Part shown: positions 1-9,834 of the stretch, one piece after another
How positions within the stretch are numbered: the stretch's first letter is position 1
Layout of the letters: the number at the start of each line of letters is the position of its first letter
Source: Gammaproteobacteria bacterium
Lineage (GTDB): Bacteria; Pseudomonadota; Gammaproteobacteria; Pseudomonadales; Azotimanducaceae
Direction: 5' to 3'
Length of the DNA stretch: 48,514 nt
NCBI GenBank assembly: GCA_009842245.1
Contig: VYFT01000046.1
Location: 72,688-121,201 of the forward strand
Program-made: the position numbers and the translations under genes
The notes under the pieces: generated by a model
The model's database searches: none
What the model saw: only the letters and a program-made list of their open reading frames with translations
What the model was told of the DNA's origin: nothing

Positions 1-1352
1 CCTTCTGGGTCTTTCTTGGCGTACTCGCGGAGAATGATTGGCATTAAAAATGTCGACTGCAAAGAATTTTGGTGTGAGCTTTCTAAGAGCCACTCGAAAG
101 CGCTTTCAGGATCACCGACCGCCCAACCTCGTACTAATTCTGATTCGGCAAAATCTGACTTTGCACCAGGTACCGTCTTTAACGACTCAAACCACCGTCT
201 GGCAGCACCTATGTCCTGTTCTGCAAGTTTTCTTAACACTCTCCCGGCTGCGAAGGTCCTCGTGTGCGTAGGGACTCTATCTAATTGGTTCAACAACCCT
301 AACGGATCCTCCTCACCCCAAACACCCAAAAATTCTAACATATAGATGTTTCCTAAACCCAAGTCCTCTAACTCTTGTGCCGCAACCATTGTTTTCAACG
401 CGCCGATCTCCGACCAATACTCATTCACAAGATGTCTGCCCAGCATGGCCGGACGCTTCACTTGCTTTCCTGAAGTTGTATGTTCCATAGCAGCAGCGGG
501 ATCTGCAGATATCACTCGCGCAACCAGCTCCCATGAAAGGTTTGAGTCCGTAGAGTAGAGTTGATCAAGGAGAACGTTGAGAATCTCATATCCCATGTGA
601 GGTTGCCAGGCATCTACAATCTCTTCCAGCAGTGCTACTTGCTCGCGATCGGGAATATCGTCGTTCAACAACTGGCGAGCTGCTTCCACCGGATTCCGCT
701 TCAACTCCAAAATCAGCACTTCTGCGTCCAACTTGTCGCGAATTGCCTTCAACTCATCCGTGTTTGGAAACTCTCCGCTGTTAGTTAGCTCATTAAGACT
801 GTGTTCAGAAACAATAGAAGCAAAAGCGACATCTCGGTACGGTTGCCCTAGCTCACTCGCCTTCGTCAATGAGTCTTCTAAATTCTGAACCGACCACTCC
901 CGAAAAACCACATCGACCAGTTCTAGAGCGTCGATTCCTGAAGGTTTAAGAACTCGGTCTAATGCTTCGTGTGGAGCAAACTGAGCAAGTTTGCCTACAA
1001 GTAGTTTTTTGACGGCTAGTAATCGAGGAGTCCACGTTTTTTTGAGAACTTCATCGACTATTGTTAGTAGCTCGTTCACGTCGATGTTTGCGATCAACGT
1101 ACTGACATCGTTTAGACTATTGGCTTGAATACTGTCCGACAAGAGCCAATCCGACACTCGTGTCTGAGTCTCTTGATCTTCTTCAGCCCTGTTTTCAGCG
1201 TCCGCGAGTGGCAATGAGTGTCGGGTAGTGCTCTCGATTTGCAGCGAACCGGTTCTATCCCAAGAAAAAACAAAGTACAACAGAGAGCCCACAATTATCC
1301 CAAACACCAAACCCACTGTAGTGCTAATCACCTTTTGTTGAACTGAACTCAT
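1..1352 (-). CDS. Membrane-anchored helical-repeat protein, partial (C-terminus beyond window)
   Basis: An uninterrupted reading frame runs from an ATG at 1352-1350 off the left edge, giving about 450 codons without a stop. Residues about 8-30 form one hydrophobic helix (VGLVFGIIVGSLLYFVF). The rest is predicted soluble and helical, with recurring patterns such as A-x-x-x-V-x-x-x-W resembling TPR/HEAT-like solenoids. It is a paralogue of the next gene downstream on the plus coordinate axis (1420-3210): both have an N-terminal anchor, a Ser/Thr/Glu-rich linker, and matching segments such as LVDVVFREWSVQNLEDSL here against LVSTVFAEWAQFNLDDAL there. The likely topology is a cytoplasmic N-terminus with a large periplasmic solenoid. 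I do not recognise a named family, and no catalytic motif is visible. It lies 67 bases after its paralogue's stop, so the two are probably co-transcribed. Confidence 0.85.
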   Translation of the reverse strand, partial: MSSVQQKVISTTVGLVFGIIVGSLLYFVFSWDRTGSLQIESTTRHSLPLADAENRAEEDQETQTRVSDWLLSDSIQANSLNDVSTLIANIDVNELLTIVDEVLKKTWTPRLLAVKKLLVGKLAQFAPHEALDRVLKPSGIDALELVDVVFREWSVQNLEDSLTKASELGQPYRDVAFASIVSEHSLNELTNSGEFPNTDELKAIRDKLDAEVLILELKRNPVEAARQLLNDDIPDREQVALLEEIVDAWQPHMGYEILNVLLDQLYSTDSNLSWELVARVISADPAAAMEHTTSGKQVKRPAMLGRHLVNEYWSEIGALKTMVAAQELEDLGLGNIYMLEFLGVWGEEDPLGLLNQLDRVPTHTRTFAAGRVLRKLAEQDIGAARRWFESLKTVPGAKSDFAESELVRGWAVGDPESAFEWLLESSHQNSLQSTFLMPIILREYAKKDPE

Positions 1353-1419
1353 CTTAGTGTAGTGGAAAAGAATGAAAGTCTTCCGAGACCCACCCCATTC
1401 GTTTTACTGTGCGTACCCT

Positions 1420-3210
1420 TTAATCTTCTTTCAGTAATGTTTGTAAGTATTGAACGTCAGAATCCGAAATACTCATCCTACTCGGATAAAAAGTCATTTC
1501 TTTGAGTTCGAGAATATATCGCGCGATTTCAACGCGAATATCTGTGTTCGGTAATAGAGGCATCTTTTCAATAAAACGTGCTGAGTCCCTCCAGATTCCC
1601 TCTGACGTCAACCGTCGAAAGTACTCCGACCATTCAGACTCGGGCAATTGATTGCCCAATTCAAATGCTTCATCAAATTTCCCAAATTTAATGAGGTAGT
1701 TGCCCATCACTGGATATATGTCGAATTGTTTGGGTTTTCGAACACGTCTCAATAGTTCTTCAATATCTTCAAATTGGCCTTTTCGCATCACCCCTAAGAG
1801 AAGGAAAAACTCCATGCCGGTTGCAGACTCCGCCTTTGGTTGCTCCAACGCGATCGCAAATGCTCGTTCCAATTCAACTGAACCAAGTGCGATCAATCCG
1901 TCAAGTAAATGTACCGATTTGATCCAATCAAATTTGGACGAGTTTGTTAACAACCATTCCACTGCATTCTCTGGTGCTTGACTACTCCATATTTGAAATA
2001 ACAAGCGCGTTGCCGAATCGGTTTCGGGACCAAGACTTCCATGTTGCTCCAAGTGCTCTAAAAGCACGTCACGAGGCAGTCGATTGAGGAGCTGCATATA
2101 CACTGACATTCCGTACCCTGATGGTACTTGGTCGATCTCAGCTAATGCCCGTTCCGGATTGCTCCTAGCCAAACTGCGAAACAGCACACCTAGTTCAGAA
2201 GACATATTTGCGTCCATAATCGCTCTATGTGCGTTGTCAAAATCGACCATCCCCCACTCTTCGACGACCATGTTAGCTAGTCTCTGTCGTACTTCAAACG
2301 GAAGCGTCAGAACATGATTCCAAGCCGCGGGTGGGTCGAATGCGCTCACTTTCTTCACCAAGTTTCGCAACAGAGAGTGTTGGTCTCGAAACAAATAATA
2401 GAAGCGATCGAGCATCTCACCGATACTTGAGATCCCTGCGCGATCGTACCAAAAATCTGTGAGTCTATATAGAGCGATGATTTGCTGGCTATCGTCGATT
2501 TCATCGTCAATGATCGTTTGTAAAGCGGTTAATGGTTGGTCTAAAAATTGATGCATCGAGGATTCCGTTACTAACCGTCGTACGAGTATTGGGCTACCTC
2601 CATGTTGTTCCACGAGCGCTACACGTTCCACGATAGATAAATCAGGCCTACTGAAGAATATTGCCCACAATGCTCGCGTCTTCTTCGCCCCATCAAAATC
2701 ACTAGTCGATTGCAATGCATCATCAAGGTTGAACTGCGCCCATTCAGCAAACACTGTAGAAACTAACTGGATCGAACGCTGAACGTCAAACTCGTCTACA
2801 AAGGACAGTGCATTTACAGGGTCTAACCATGTAAGCTCGGCTAACAGTGTTGTCTGTACCGATGTCAACGTCGCTGATGCTTTAAGGGAGCGTGTTTCAT
2901 TGAGTAATACACGGATTTGGTCTCCGTTCATTCCGCCGACCAATGTATAGAGTGCTATGGTACGATCAGTCGGACTCTCTAGCTCAAGAACATTGGCGAG
3001 GGTGGCGGAGACTGAGGAAATCGACCGTGTCGTCGAGGGACTTGATTTGGGTGAAGCGTTCTCCACTTCGGTACCGTTTTTCGACTGTGCAATTTTGTGC
3101 CCAGGCGATACAACGACCCAAAGAACAATGCTACCACCAATTCCAATAAACAAGGCAACTGCGAACAGAATCGTCTCTGCACGCAAATTGAAGAGTCTCC
3201 AAGGTTTCAC
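1420..3210 (-). CDS. Membrane-anchored helical-repeat protein (paralogue of preceding gene)
   Basis: A 596-residue protein from a GTG start. Residues about 12-35 are a single hydrophobic anchor (AETILFAVALFIGIGGSIVL), followed by a Ser/Thr-rich linker (about 40-65) and a long helical region with repeated short pairs of helices and conserved Trp and Leu positions. This suggests a periplasmic solenoid of TPR/SEL1/HEAT type. There is no Cys pair and no catalytic signature. The start has no clear Shine-Dalgarno sequence, but no better in-frame start precedes the membrane helix. It shares architecture and local similarity with the gene at 1-1352, which indicates a tandem duplication. A role as a protein-interaction scaffold in the envelope is inference; the function is unknown. 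Confidence 0.85.
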   Translation of the reverse strand: MKPWRLFNLRAETILFAVALFIGIGGSIVLWVVVSPGHKIAQSKNGTEVENASPKSSPSTTRSISSVSATLANVLELESPTDRTIALYTLVGGMNGDQIRVLLNETRSLKASATLTSVQTTLLAELTWLDPVNALSFVDEFDVQRSIQLVSTVFAEWAQFNLDDALQSTSDFDGAKKTRALWAIFFSRPDLSIVERVALVEQHGGSPILVRRLVTESSMHQFLDQPLTALQTIIDDEIDDSQQIIALYRLTDFWYDRAGISSIGEMLDRFYYLFRDQHSLLRNLVKKVSAFDPPAAWNHVLTLPFEVRQRLANMVVEEWGMVDFDNAHRAIMDANMSSELGVLFRSLARSNPERALAEIDQVPSGYGMSVYMQLLNRLPRDVLLEHLEQHGSLGPETDSATRLLFQIWSSQAPENAVEWLLTNSSKFDWIKSVHLLDGLIALGSVELERAFAIALEQPKAESATGMEFFLLLGVMRKGQFEDIEELLRRVRKPKQFDIYPVMGNYLIKFGKFDEAFELGNQLPESEWSEYFRRLTSEGIWRDSARFIEKMPLLPNTDIRVEIARYILELKEMTFYPSRMSISDSDVQYLQTLLKED

Positions 3211-3311
3211 TCGGTTAACGTTCCTGCATAGACGTGTTGATTTCTATGTGAAGAGTTGTTCTAATCATGTAAACTAGCACGAATATAACGGCACATCGTC
3301 CTGAAAAGCAC

Positions 3312-3343
3312 TTGTTTTAATAATTTTAAATTAGATTTATAAT
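3312..3343 (+). promoter_or_regulatory. Possible sigma-70-like promoter for the DUF1761 gene
   Basis: A perfect TATAAT hexamer lies at 3338-3343 in an AT-rich stretch 32 bases before the ATG at 3376. The nearest upstream -35-like hexamer (TTGTTT, 3312-3317) sits 20 bases away, which is longer than ideal, so only the -10 element is convincing. Confidence 0.35.
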
Positions 3344-3375
3344 GGAGTGGATTCGGTCACAGGAGCATTAATCCC

Positions 3376-3780
3376 ATGACGTTTGACATCTTCGCGCTTA
3401 ACTGGTGGGCTATCCTTGTCGCAACCCTATCCTCTTTTTTGCTTGGCGGATTGTGGTACGGTCCTTTGTTCGGTAAGAGGTGGTTGCGGGCACTAGGTAA
3501 GTCCGAGTACGACTTAGCTCCATCTGCGGTTCCTTTCGTCGTTGCATTTGTCACTTCTTTCATCACTTGCGTCGCACTAGCATGGTTAATTTCCCTTCTT
3601 GGAATCAGTACGTGGGAGCGAGGCGCACTGATGGGAATGATCGTAGGCGTCGCGTTTATTGCATGTTCAAGTATTTCTGACGGCGCATTTTGTCGTTTTT
3701 CTTGGACACTGCTGTCCATTCAAGCTGTATACCGTATCCTTCACTGTGTAATTGCTGGCGTGATCTTCGCAATTTGGTGA
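3376..3780 (+). CDS. DUF1761 family integral membrane protein
   Basis: A 134-residue, highly hydrophobic protein with four predicted membrane helices (about 8-30, 50-72, 82-100 and 110-132). The N-terminal pattern N-W-W-A-I-L-V-A followed by LGGLWYGPLFGKRWLRALG is typical of the DUF1761 family, whose biochemical function is not established. The length is normal for the family. It stands alone between the minus-strand repeat-protein pair and the suf operon, 165 bases ahead of sufB, and may or may not be read with it. Confidence 0.8.
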   Translation: MTFDIFALNWWAILVATLSSFLLGGLWYGPLFGKRWLRALGKSEYDLAPSAVPFVVAFVTSFITCVALAWLISLLGISTWERGALMGMIVGVAFIACSSISDGAFCRFSWTLLSIQAVYRILHCVIAGVIFAIW

Positions 3781-3945
3781 TCTGCTCTGCGTCGTAGATG
3801 TAGTCTGTTTCCCACAGAATTCCTGACGATTTAGACAAACTAGCCCCTCTGGCAGGCGAAGCGAATCACTTGCTTCCCATTGCTTGCACTCTATTTTTAC
3901 CTTGTTTCCAACAATAAAATATGAACTAATAATGTTCGAAAATAG

Positions 3946-5418
3946 ATGTCAAACAACATAACTAATACTCCCGAAGAACTCATCCAAAAAGAATATACGG
4001 CTGGGTTTGTAACTGACATTGAAACAGAGACTTTACCACCTGGACTCTCTGAGGACGTAGTTCGTGAAATCTCGCGAAAGAAAGTAGAACCAGTATGGCT
4101 CACGGAATGGCGTTTAGACGCGTTTCGACGGTGGCAGAAAATGGACGAACCCACTTGGGCGCATGTGAAGTACCCACCAATCGACTATCAAGCGATTTCT
4201 TACTTTGCGGCACCAAAAGGAGAGAAACCAAAAAGCCTTGACGAGGTGGACCCCGAACTTCTGCGTACTTATGAAAAACTAGGCATACCACTGCACGAAC
4301 AAAAGATGCTAGCAGGTGTGGAGGAAGATCCCTCGCAACCGAGAGTCGCTGTCGACGCAGTTTTCGACAGCGTGTCAATTACGACGACATTTAAAGAAAC
4401 GCTGAAAGAACACGGTGTGGTTTTTAGTTCTTTTTCTGAAGCTGTGCATTCCCATCCCGACCTAGTCAAGAAATATCTCGGTTCGGTTGTACCCAAACAA
4501 GACAACTTTTACGCCGCGCTAAATTCAGCCGTGTTCAGTGACGGTTCATTCGTTTACGTCCCGAAAGGCGTCCGTTGTCCAATGGAACTATCCACCTATT
4601 TCCGCATTAATGCCGAAAACACCGGGCAATTTGAACGTACTCTCATCATTGCTGACGAGGGCTCGTATGTAAGTTACCTCGAAGGCTGTACCGCTCCGAT
4701 GCGCGATGAAAATCAACTCCACGCTGCCGTGGTTGAGCTCATAGCACTGGACGACGCTCAAATCAAGTATTCCACCGTCCAAAATTGGTATCCTGGAGAC
4801 GAGAACGGGGTTGGTGGTATTTACAACTTTGTAACCAAACGAGGTGCTTGCCGAGGTGCGCGCTCGCATATAAGCTGGACGCAGGTCGAAACAGGTTCGG
4901 CAATAACCTGGAAGTATCCCAGTGTAATTTTGCGCGGCGATGATTCAATCGGTGAGTTTTACTCCGTTGCGCTCACGAATAATCGCCAACAAGCAGACAC
5001 CGGTACTAAGATGACGCATATCGGTCGGAACACAAAAAGCACGATAATTTCTAAAGGGATTAGCGCAGGTCACAGTTCCAACGCTTATCGCGGACTTGTT
5101 CGTATGAACCCAGGCGCGAGAAATGCTCGAAATTTCACTCAATGTGATTCATTACTTATTGGATCTGAGTGTGCAGCCCATACATTTCCATATATAGAAT
5201 CCCGACGAAAAGATGCGATAGTAGAACATGAAGCTACTACCACTAGAGTCAGTGATGATCAACTATTTATGTGTAGACAACGCGGTATCGAACCAGAGAA
5301 AGCAGTTTCCATGATTGTTAATGGATTCTGTCGAGACGTGTTCCGCGAACTACCCATGGAATTTGCCGTCGAAGCATCAAAACTCCTAGAAGTGAGTTTA
5401 GAGGGTGCGGTCGGTTGA
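3946..5418 (+). CDS. sufB: Fe-S cluster assembly scaffold SufB
   Basis: A 490-residue protein, the scaffold of the cytosolic SufBCD complex that builds Fe-S clusters from sulfur delivered by SufS/SufE. The family core is intact: the YLEGCTAP motif with Cys248, FTQCDSLL with Cys400, and VEHEAT with His428-Glu429. These match E. coli SufB Cys254, Cys405 and His433/Glu434 with a constant small offset, so the sulfur-accepting and cluster-forming positions are present. It is the first gene of a seven-gene suf run and its stop overlaps the sufC start. No iscR, sufR or other regulator gene lies directly upstream, and I see no strong ribosome binding site before this ATG. Confidence 0.98.
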   Translation: MSNNITNTPEELIQKEYTAGFVTDIETETLPPGLSEDVVREISRKKVEPVWLTEWRLDAFRRWQKMDEPTWAHVKYPPIDYQAISYFAAPKGEKPKSLDEVDPELLRTYEKLGIPLHEQKMLAGVEEDPSQPRVAVDAVFDSVSITTTFKETLKEHGVVFSSFSEAVHSHPDLVKKYLGSVVPKQDNFYAALNSAVFSDGSFVYVPKGVRCPMELSTYFRINAENTGQFERTLIIADEGSYVSYLEGCTAPMRDENQLHAAVVELIALDDAQIKYSTVQNWYPGDENGVGGIYNFVTKRGACRGARSHISWTQVETGSAITWKYPSVILRGDDSIGEFYSVALTNNRQQADTGTKMTHIGRNTKSTIISKGISAGHSSNAYRGLVRMNPGARNARNFTQCDSLLIGSECAAHTFPYIESRRKDAIVEHEATTTRVSDDQLFMCRQRGIEPEKAVSMIVNGFCRDVFRELPMEFAVEASKLLEVSLEGAVG

Positions 5419-6173
5419 GCCTACTCGAAGTCTCGGATTTACATGTAAAAGTAGCCGATCGTGAAATTCTTAACGGAGTAAATCTCGAGGTAAACCCCGG
5501 CGAAATCCACGCGATCATGGGTCCGAATGGCTCTGGCAAGAGCACCCTAACTAACACCATTGCGGGTCAGGAAGGATACACTATCGAAACCGGGGACTTG
5601 CGACTGAACGGCACGAGTTTAGTCGATTTAGAACCGGAAGAACGTTCCTACGCAGGGTTGTTCTTGGCATTTCAATATCCCGTCGAAATACCAGGGGTAA
5701 CCAATATGGAATTTCTGAAGACGGCAGTTGATAGCCATCGGAAACAACGCGGTGAAACCGCACTATCCTCTGTGGAATTTATCAAAAACATGCGCACACT
5801 CGTCTCCAGACTGGAATTCAACCCCGAATTCTTAAAGCGCGGTGTCAATGAGTCGTTCTCTGGTGGCGAAAAGAAACGGAACGAAATCTTACAAATGCTC
5901 TGCTTAGATCCCAAGGTCGCGCTACTGGACGAGACTGACTCAGGTCTTGACATTGATGCGCTGCAAGTTGTCGCGCAAGGCATCAATGAATTTCGCAAAC
6001 CACACAACGCCGTCGTTCTAGTTACGCACTACCAACGATTGCTGAATCATGTAGTTCCAGACTTTGTTCACGTGTTGTTGAATGGAACCATCGTGAAGTC
6101 CGGTGACGCCTCGCTAGCTCTCGACCTCGAACGTATGGGATACGCTTGGTTGGAGCAGGACGCCAACCCCTAA
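5415..6173 (+). CDS. sufC: Fe-S assembly ATPase SufC
   Basis: A 252-residue ABC-type ATPase of the SufBCD complex. It has Walker [10 protein letters not shown] (36-44), Q-loop Gln87, the SGGEKKR signature (149-155), Walker B ending in [10 protein letters not shown] with catalytic Glu173, and an H-loop in VLVTHYQ. It has no membrane segments, as expected for the soluble SufC subfamily. The start is TTG, its last two bases shared with the sufB stop (TTGA), implying translational coupling. An alternative start further in would remove the first strand of the fold, so TTG is preferred. Confidence 0.97.
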   Translation: MSLLEVSDLHVKVADREILNGVNLEVNPGEIHAIMGPNGSGKSTLTNTIAGQEGYTIETGDLRLNGTSLVDLEPEERSYAGLFLAFQYPVEIPGVTNMEFLKTAVDSHRKQRGETALSSVEFIKNMRTLVSRLEFNPEFLKRGVNESFSGGEKKRNEILQMLCLDPKVALLDETDSGLDIDALQVVAQGINEFRKPHNAVVLVTHYQRLLNHVVPDFVHVLLNGTIVKSGDASLALDLERMGYAWLEQDANP

Positions 6174-6190
6174 CCGCACCTGTTTCCCTC

Positions 6191-7288
6191 ATGATTTCTG
6201 AACCGGTCAAAATTGCACCGTGGCTCGACGCGAAACAAATCGAACAGACTCTTCAGGATGCGAAAATGCCGCTGCCGCGCAAGGATCCGTGGAAATATAC
6301 CAGCTTAAACCAAGTTCTCCAACATCTTGATGGTCCGTTCGAAGGAAATGATCAATTTCCCGCTTCGAACGGCAACGGAGTTTTAATTGGAGCTCTTTGT
6401 GATCCTGAGATTGAGCCTTTCGCACGTGAGTATGTGAGCCAAGTCTCGAAAAATTCAAACAATGTCTTAAATTCTGTTAATCTGCTTCGTGCGCAACAGG
6501 GGTATGCGATTGTTTCATGTGAGAGCAGTGAGTCTTCGCGTCCAGCGGTTCACATCTCAGCTTCAGATTCATGCGAACGCGTTCTCATTGTGGTTCAGGA
6601 ACATACCCGTCTTGAAGTCATCGAACATACTTCTGGTGGTAATCGAGTTATTGAGTGTGTATTACTCGCCGGATCTCAACTCTTACACCGTCGCTTGCAA
6701 CCAGCTTCGACGAATGTCGAGTACAACTCCCTAACTGTAAATCTCAAGGAAAATTCAAACTATCGGATGGTGCAATACTCTGTCGGTGCAAAACTACGTC
6801 GCAACGATATCGTCGTTAACATCGAGGGAGAAGGTGCCCAAGTTGATATCTCGGGCGGGTGGAAACTCTCTGACACTTCACATTTGGACACCCAACTCAC
6901 GGTGAACCATCTAGCTAAAGGCGCATCGAGCCAACAGAAGTTTCATGGTGTAGTCGGTGACTCAGCGCGCGCGGTCTTCAACGGACGAATTTACATCGCA
7001 CGCGACGCTCCGCAAACAGACGCGCATCTACAAAACAAGAACATAGCAATAAGCGATGGTGCTTCAATCTTCACTAAACCGGAACTAGAAATATATGCTG
7101 ACGATGTCGCATGTTCTCACGGCGCGACCTCTGGGCAGCTAGATGAAAAGCAAATCTTTTATCTGAGAACTCGAGGTGTTCCTGACGAACGATCGAGAGA
7201 ATTGATATTGGAGGGTTTTCTAACCGAGATTGTCGAGCATGAAGAAGGTGCAAACGTTTTGGGAATAGAACACCGAGGGATGGAATAA
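6191..7288 (+). CDS. sufD: Fe-S cluster assembly protein SufD
   Basis: A 365-residue protein from ATG 6191, the SufB paralogue that pairs with SufB and SufC. The N-terminal part is variable, while the C-terminal beta-helix region is conserved: DVACSHGATSGQLDE followed by FYLRTRGVP. This holds the Cys-x-His pair corresponding to the interface Cys358/His360 of E. coli SufD. The frame is open further upstream to a TTG at 6146 that would overlap sufC by 28 bases. The ATG 17 bases after the sufC stop better fits family N-termini (SEPVKIAPWLDAKQ), though neither start has a strong ribosome binding site. Confidence 0.95.
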   Translation: MISEPVKIAPWLDAKQIEQTLQDAKMPLPRKDPWKYTSLNQVLQHLDGPFEGNDQFPASNGNGVLIGALCDPEIEPFAREYVSQVSKNSNNVLNSVNLLRAQQGYAIVSCESSESSRPAVHISASDSCERVLIVVQEHTRLEVIEHTSGGNRVIECVLLAGSQLLHRRLQPASTNVEYNSLTVNLKENSNYRMVQYSVGAKLRRNDIVVNIEGEGAQVDISGGWKLSDTSHLDTQLTVNHLAKGASSQQKFHGVVGDSARAVFNGRIYIARDAPQTDAHLQNKNIAISDGASIFTKPELEIYADDVACSHGATSGQLDEKQIFYLRTRGVPDERSRELILEGFLTEIVEHEEGANVLGIEHRGME

Positions 7289-7290
7289 AC

Positions 7291-8505
7291 ATGAGTACAT
7301 TCGTCCCGCCTAAGCACGACTTTCCGTTGCTCGTGAATCGAGAACCGATCGTATATCTTGACAACGCAGCCACAACGCAAAAACCTGAGGTAGTAATCAA
7401 CGCATTAGTGGGTTACTATGCGCAAAACAATGCGAATGTCCATCGCGGTGTGCACCAAATTAGTGATGAAGCTACAGGAATGTTTGAAGATGCGCGCAAA
7501 ACCGTCGCGAATTTCTTAAACGCATCCACTCCCGATCAGATTCTGTTCACTCGGGGGACAACGGAGAGCTTAAATTTAGTTGCTTACACCTATGCACCGT
7601 TGGTTTTGAACGACAAAAGAACCGTTCTGATCACGGAAATGGAACACCACTCCAATTTTGTACCGTGGCAACTCATTTGTGAATGTATGGGAGCAAAGTT
7701 ACTAGCTGTCAAAGTAAATTCGGATGGCACGCTGAACCTTGACCACTTCCGTGAACTACTAAGATCACAGAGAGTAGCGATAGTGTCGATAACCCACGTA
7801 TCCAACGTTCTAGGTACGATAAATCCAGTACGCGAAATTATTGATCTCGCTCACGAAAACGATGCTAAAGTTGTCATTGATGGAGCTCAAGCTGCAGCAC
7901 ATTTAAATATCAATGTTCAAGATTTAGATTGTGATTTTTATGCGTTTTCGAGTCATAAGATGTACGGGCCTACGGGTTTCGGGGTTCTTTACGGTCGAGC
8001 CGAACTATTGCATGAGATGGGACCATGGCAAGGTGGCGGTGAAATGATCAAACACGTGAGTCTAGAGAAGACTACGTTTCAAGATCCTCCGCACAAATTT
8101 GAAGCTGGAACTCCCGATATCTCGGGTGCTGTTGGCTTGGCTGCGGCGATCGAATACTTAGCTCAACAACAGTCCCAAGGACTCGATGAATACGAAAGAC
8201 ACCTACTGAGCTATGCGACTGAATCACTACTTGAAATCGACGGACTTCGTGTTATAGGCACAGCTTCAGAAAAGAGTGGTGCATTGTCGTTTTTAGTCGA
8301 TGGAACTCATCCGCACGACTTAGGCACCCTCCTAAACGAACAACAAGTCGCGGTACGAACTGGGCATCACTGTGCGATTCCACTGATGGAAGCATTAGGT
8401 ATTCCTGGAACAGTACGAGCGTCTTTTGGTCTATACAATTTAAAGAAAGACGTCGATCGACTCTATGAAGCATTGAAAACTGCTATACGAATTCTTAGAA
8501 AATAA
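7291..8505 (+). CDS. sufS: Cysteine desulfurase SufS
   Basis: A 404-residue class V aminotransferase-fold PLP enzyme that takes sulfur from cysteine, giving alanine and an enzyme persulfide passed on to SufE. The PLP-binding lysine is Lys223 in FSSHKMYGPTG, and the persulfide-carrying cysteine is Cys361 in RTGHHCAIPLM, both offset by three from E. coli SufS Lys226 and Cys364. The N-terminal YLDNAATTQKP motif is typical. It starts two bases after the sufD stop, inside the suf operon. Confidence 0.97.
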   Translation: MSTFVPPKHDFPLLVNREPIVYLDNAATTQKPEVVINALVGYYAQNNANVHRGVHQISDEATGMFEDARKTVANFLNASTPDQILFTRGTTESLNLVAYTYAPLVLNDKRTVLITEMEHHSNFVPWQLICECMGAKLLAVKVNSDGTLNLDHFRELLRSQRVAIVSITHVSNVLGTINPVREIIDLAHENDAKVVIDGAQAAAHLNINVQDLDCDFYAFSSHKMYGPTGFGVLYGRAELLHEMGPWQGGGEMIKHVSLEKTTFQDPPHKFEAGTPDISGAVGLAAAIEYLAQQQSQGLDEYERHLLSYATESLLEIDGLRVIGTASEKSGALSFLVDGTHPHDLGTLLNEQQVAVRTGHHCAIPLMEALGIPGTVRASFGLYNLKKDVDRLYEALKTAIRILRK

Positions 8506-8508
8506 CTT

Positions 8509-8874
8509 ATGATGCAAGTTGAATCTTTTGACCCTACACAGTTAAACGTAACCGACCGTGCGTTAGAGCACATTCAGCGCCAGTTGGAAAAAGAAAACGC
8601 GCGTGCTGTTGTACTTGATATCGTCGAAACCGGCTGCAATGGCTATATGTACGAGCTGAATTACGCAACTGAGCTTGGAGAAATTCAGGATAAAAGAATC
8701 TTCAAGTTCAACAACGAAGTAATGGTCATTGTCGCCGCAGAACACTGGTCGATCCTGCAAGGAACGGAAATCGACTATGTGACGGAGGGACTCAACTCCG
8801 CTCTGAAATTTAAAAATCCCAACGCAGACATGCTTTGTGGCTGCGGGGAGAGTTTCTCAATCCGTGGAACGTAA
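8509..8874 (+). CDS. A-type iron-sulfur carrier (SufA/IscA/HesB family)
   Basis: A 121-residue HesB-fold protein that receives clusters from SufBCD and passes them to apo-proteins. The three cluster cysteines are visible: Cys43 in ETGCNGY, and Cys110 and Cys112 in the C-terminal CGCGESF motif, matching SufA Cys50/114/116. The start is ATGATG, so translation may begin at either Met. It begins three bases after the sufS stop. Location in the suf operon argues for a SufA role, but sequence alone does not separate SufA from IscA or ErpA. Confidence 0.92.
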   Translation: MMQVESFDPTQLNVTDRALEHIQRQLEKENARAVVLDIVETGCNGYMYELNYATELGEIQDKRIFKFNNEVMVIVAAEHWSILQGTEIDYVTEGLNSALKFKNPNADMLCGCGESFSIRGT

Positions 8875-9388
8875 ACTACTACCCATTCAACGAGAGGTTG
8901 AAGCACGAATAGTCCCAACCGGGGACAAAGTAATCGTTCCCGCGGGCGTGTTTGTTACGCTAACTCAAGCACTTGGTGGTACTTATACGATCGTCTACAA
9001 GGGAAACATGGCGCGCATCGAGAGTGAAAATGCTGATGCTCTAGGTTTTGAACCAGAAATCCTACATTACGAAGCGCCTGCGGACGGCAACATATCCGAC
9101 ACCCAAGTTTGGGATACTCTGCGAACCGTTCATGATCCCGAAATTCCAGTCAGCATCGTCGATCTTGGTTTGATTTACGATGTGCGAATCGAGAATTCGG
9201 CAGTTCATGTTACGATGACTCTAACCGCTGCCGGATGTGGGATGGGACCGGTGCTAGTACGAGATGTAGAAGAGCGCTTAAAACGAGTTCCATTTGTCGA
9301 GAAAGTCTCTGTCAATTTGGTCTTCGATCCACCGTGGAGCCGAGACCTCATGAGCGAAGAAGCACAATTGGAACTAGGTCTGTTTTGA
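8864..9388 (+). CDS. sufT: Fe-S maturation factor SufT (DUF59/MIP18 domain)
   Basis: From the GTG at 8864 the product has 174 residues. The N-terminal half (ERKLLPIQREVEA through TLTQALGGTYTI) matches the SufT-specific region, and residues about 80-174 are a DUF59/MIP18 domain with HDPEIPVSIVDLGLIYD and the conserved TAAGCGMG cysteine loop. SufT proteins help mature Fe-S proteins. An earlier in-frame GTG at 8837 exists. I prefer 8864 because family proteins begin near the ERxLP motif and it overlaps the A-type carrier gene by only 11 bases. A GGGGAG sequence lies 13 bases before it. Confidence 0.9.
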   Translation: MERKLLPIQREVEARIVPTGDKVIVPAGVFVTLTQALGGTYTIVYKGNMARIESENADALGFEPEILHYEAPADGNISDTQVWDTLRTVHDPEIPVSIVDLGLIYDVRIENSAVHVTMTLTAAGCGMGPVLVRDVEERLKRVPFVEKVSVNLVFDPPWSRDLMSEEAQLELGLF

Positions 9389-9805
9389 ATGCTCCACGAT
9401 CTCGAAGAAATTCAAGAATCTATTCAGTTCTTATCCGATTGGGAGGATAAATACAGTTATATCCTCGAACTCGGCGATTCTCTACCGGGTATCCCTGAGT
9501 CCGACCGTCGACCTGAATACCTAGTTGAAGGTTGCCAAAGTAACGTATGGCTACTCACGGACTATGACTCGCGCGAAGATACACTGTCGCTACAAATGGA
9601 CAGTGATGCTCACATCGTTCGAGGTCTAATCGCGATCCTGCTCACCGTTTACTCCGAACGATCTCCACAGGAAATTCTGTCGTTCGGCATCACGGATTTT
9701 TTTGACGAACTAGATCTCCTAAAGCACCTTTCTCCGATTAGAGGTAATGGCTTACGCGCGCTCATTCAGAAAATACGATCCGTAGCAAGTCAATATCACT
9801 CATGA
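9389..9805 (+). CDS. sufE: Sulfur acceptor protein SufE
   Basis: A 138-residue protein that accepts the persulfide from SufS and passes it to SufB. The acceptor cysteine is Cys49 in YLVEGCQSNVW, equivalent to E. coli SufE Cys51, and the length is normal. The ATG follows directly after the sufT stop with no spacer, so it is the last gene of the coupled suf run. The next gene starts 29 bases downstream and is functionally unrelated. Confidence 0.96.
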   Translation: MLHDLEEIQESIQFLSDWEDKYSYILELGDSLPGIPESDRRPEYLVEGCQSNVWLLTDYDSREDTLSLQMDSDAHIVRGLIAILLTVYSERSPQEILSFGITDFFDELDLLKHLSPIRGNGLRALIQKIRSVASQYHS

Positions 9806-9834
9806 GCTGACGGTAGAGATTTCCGTTCAGACAC

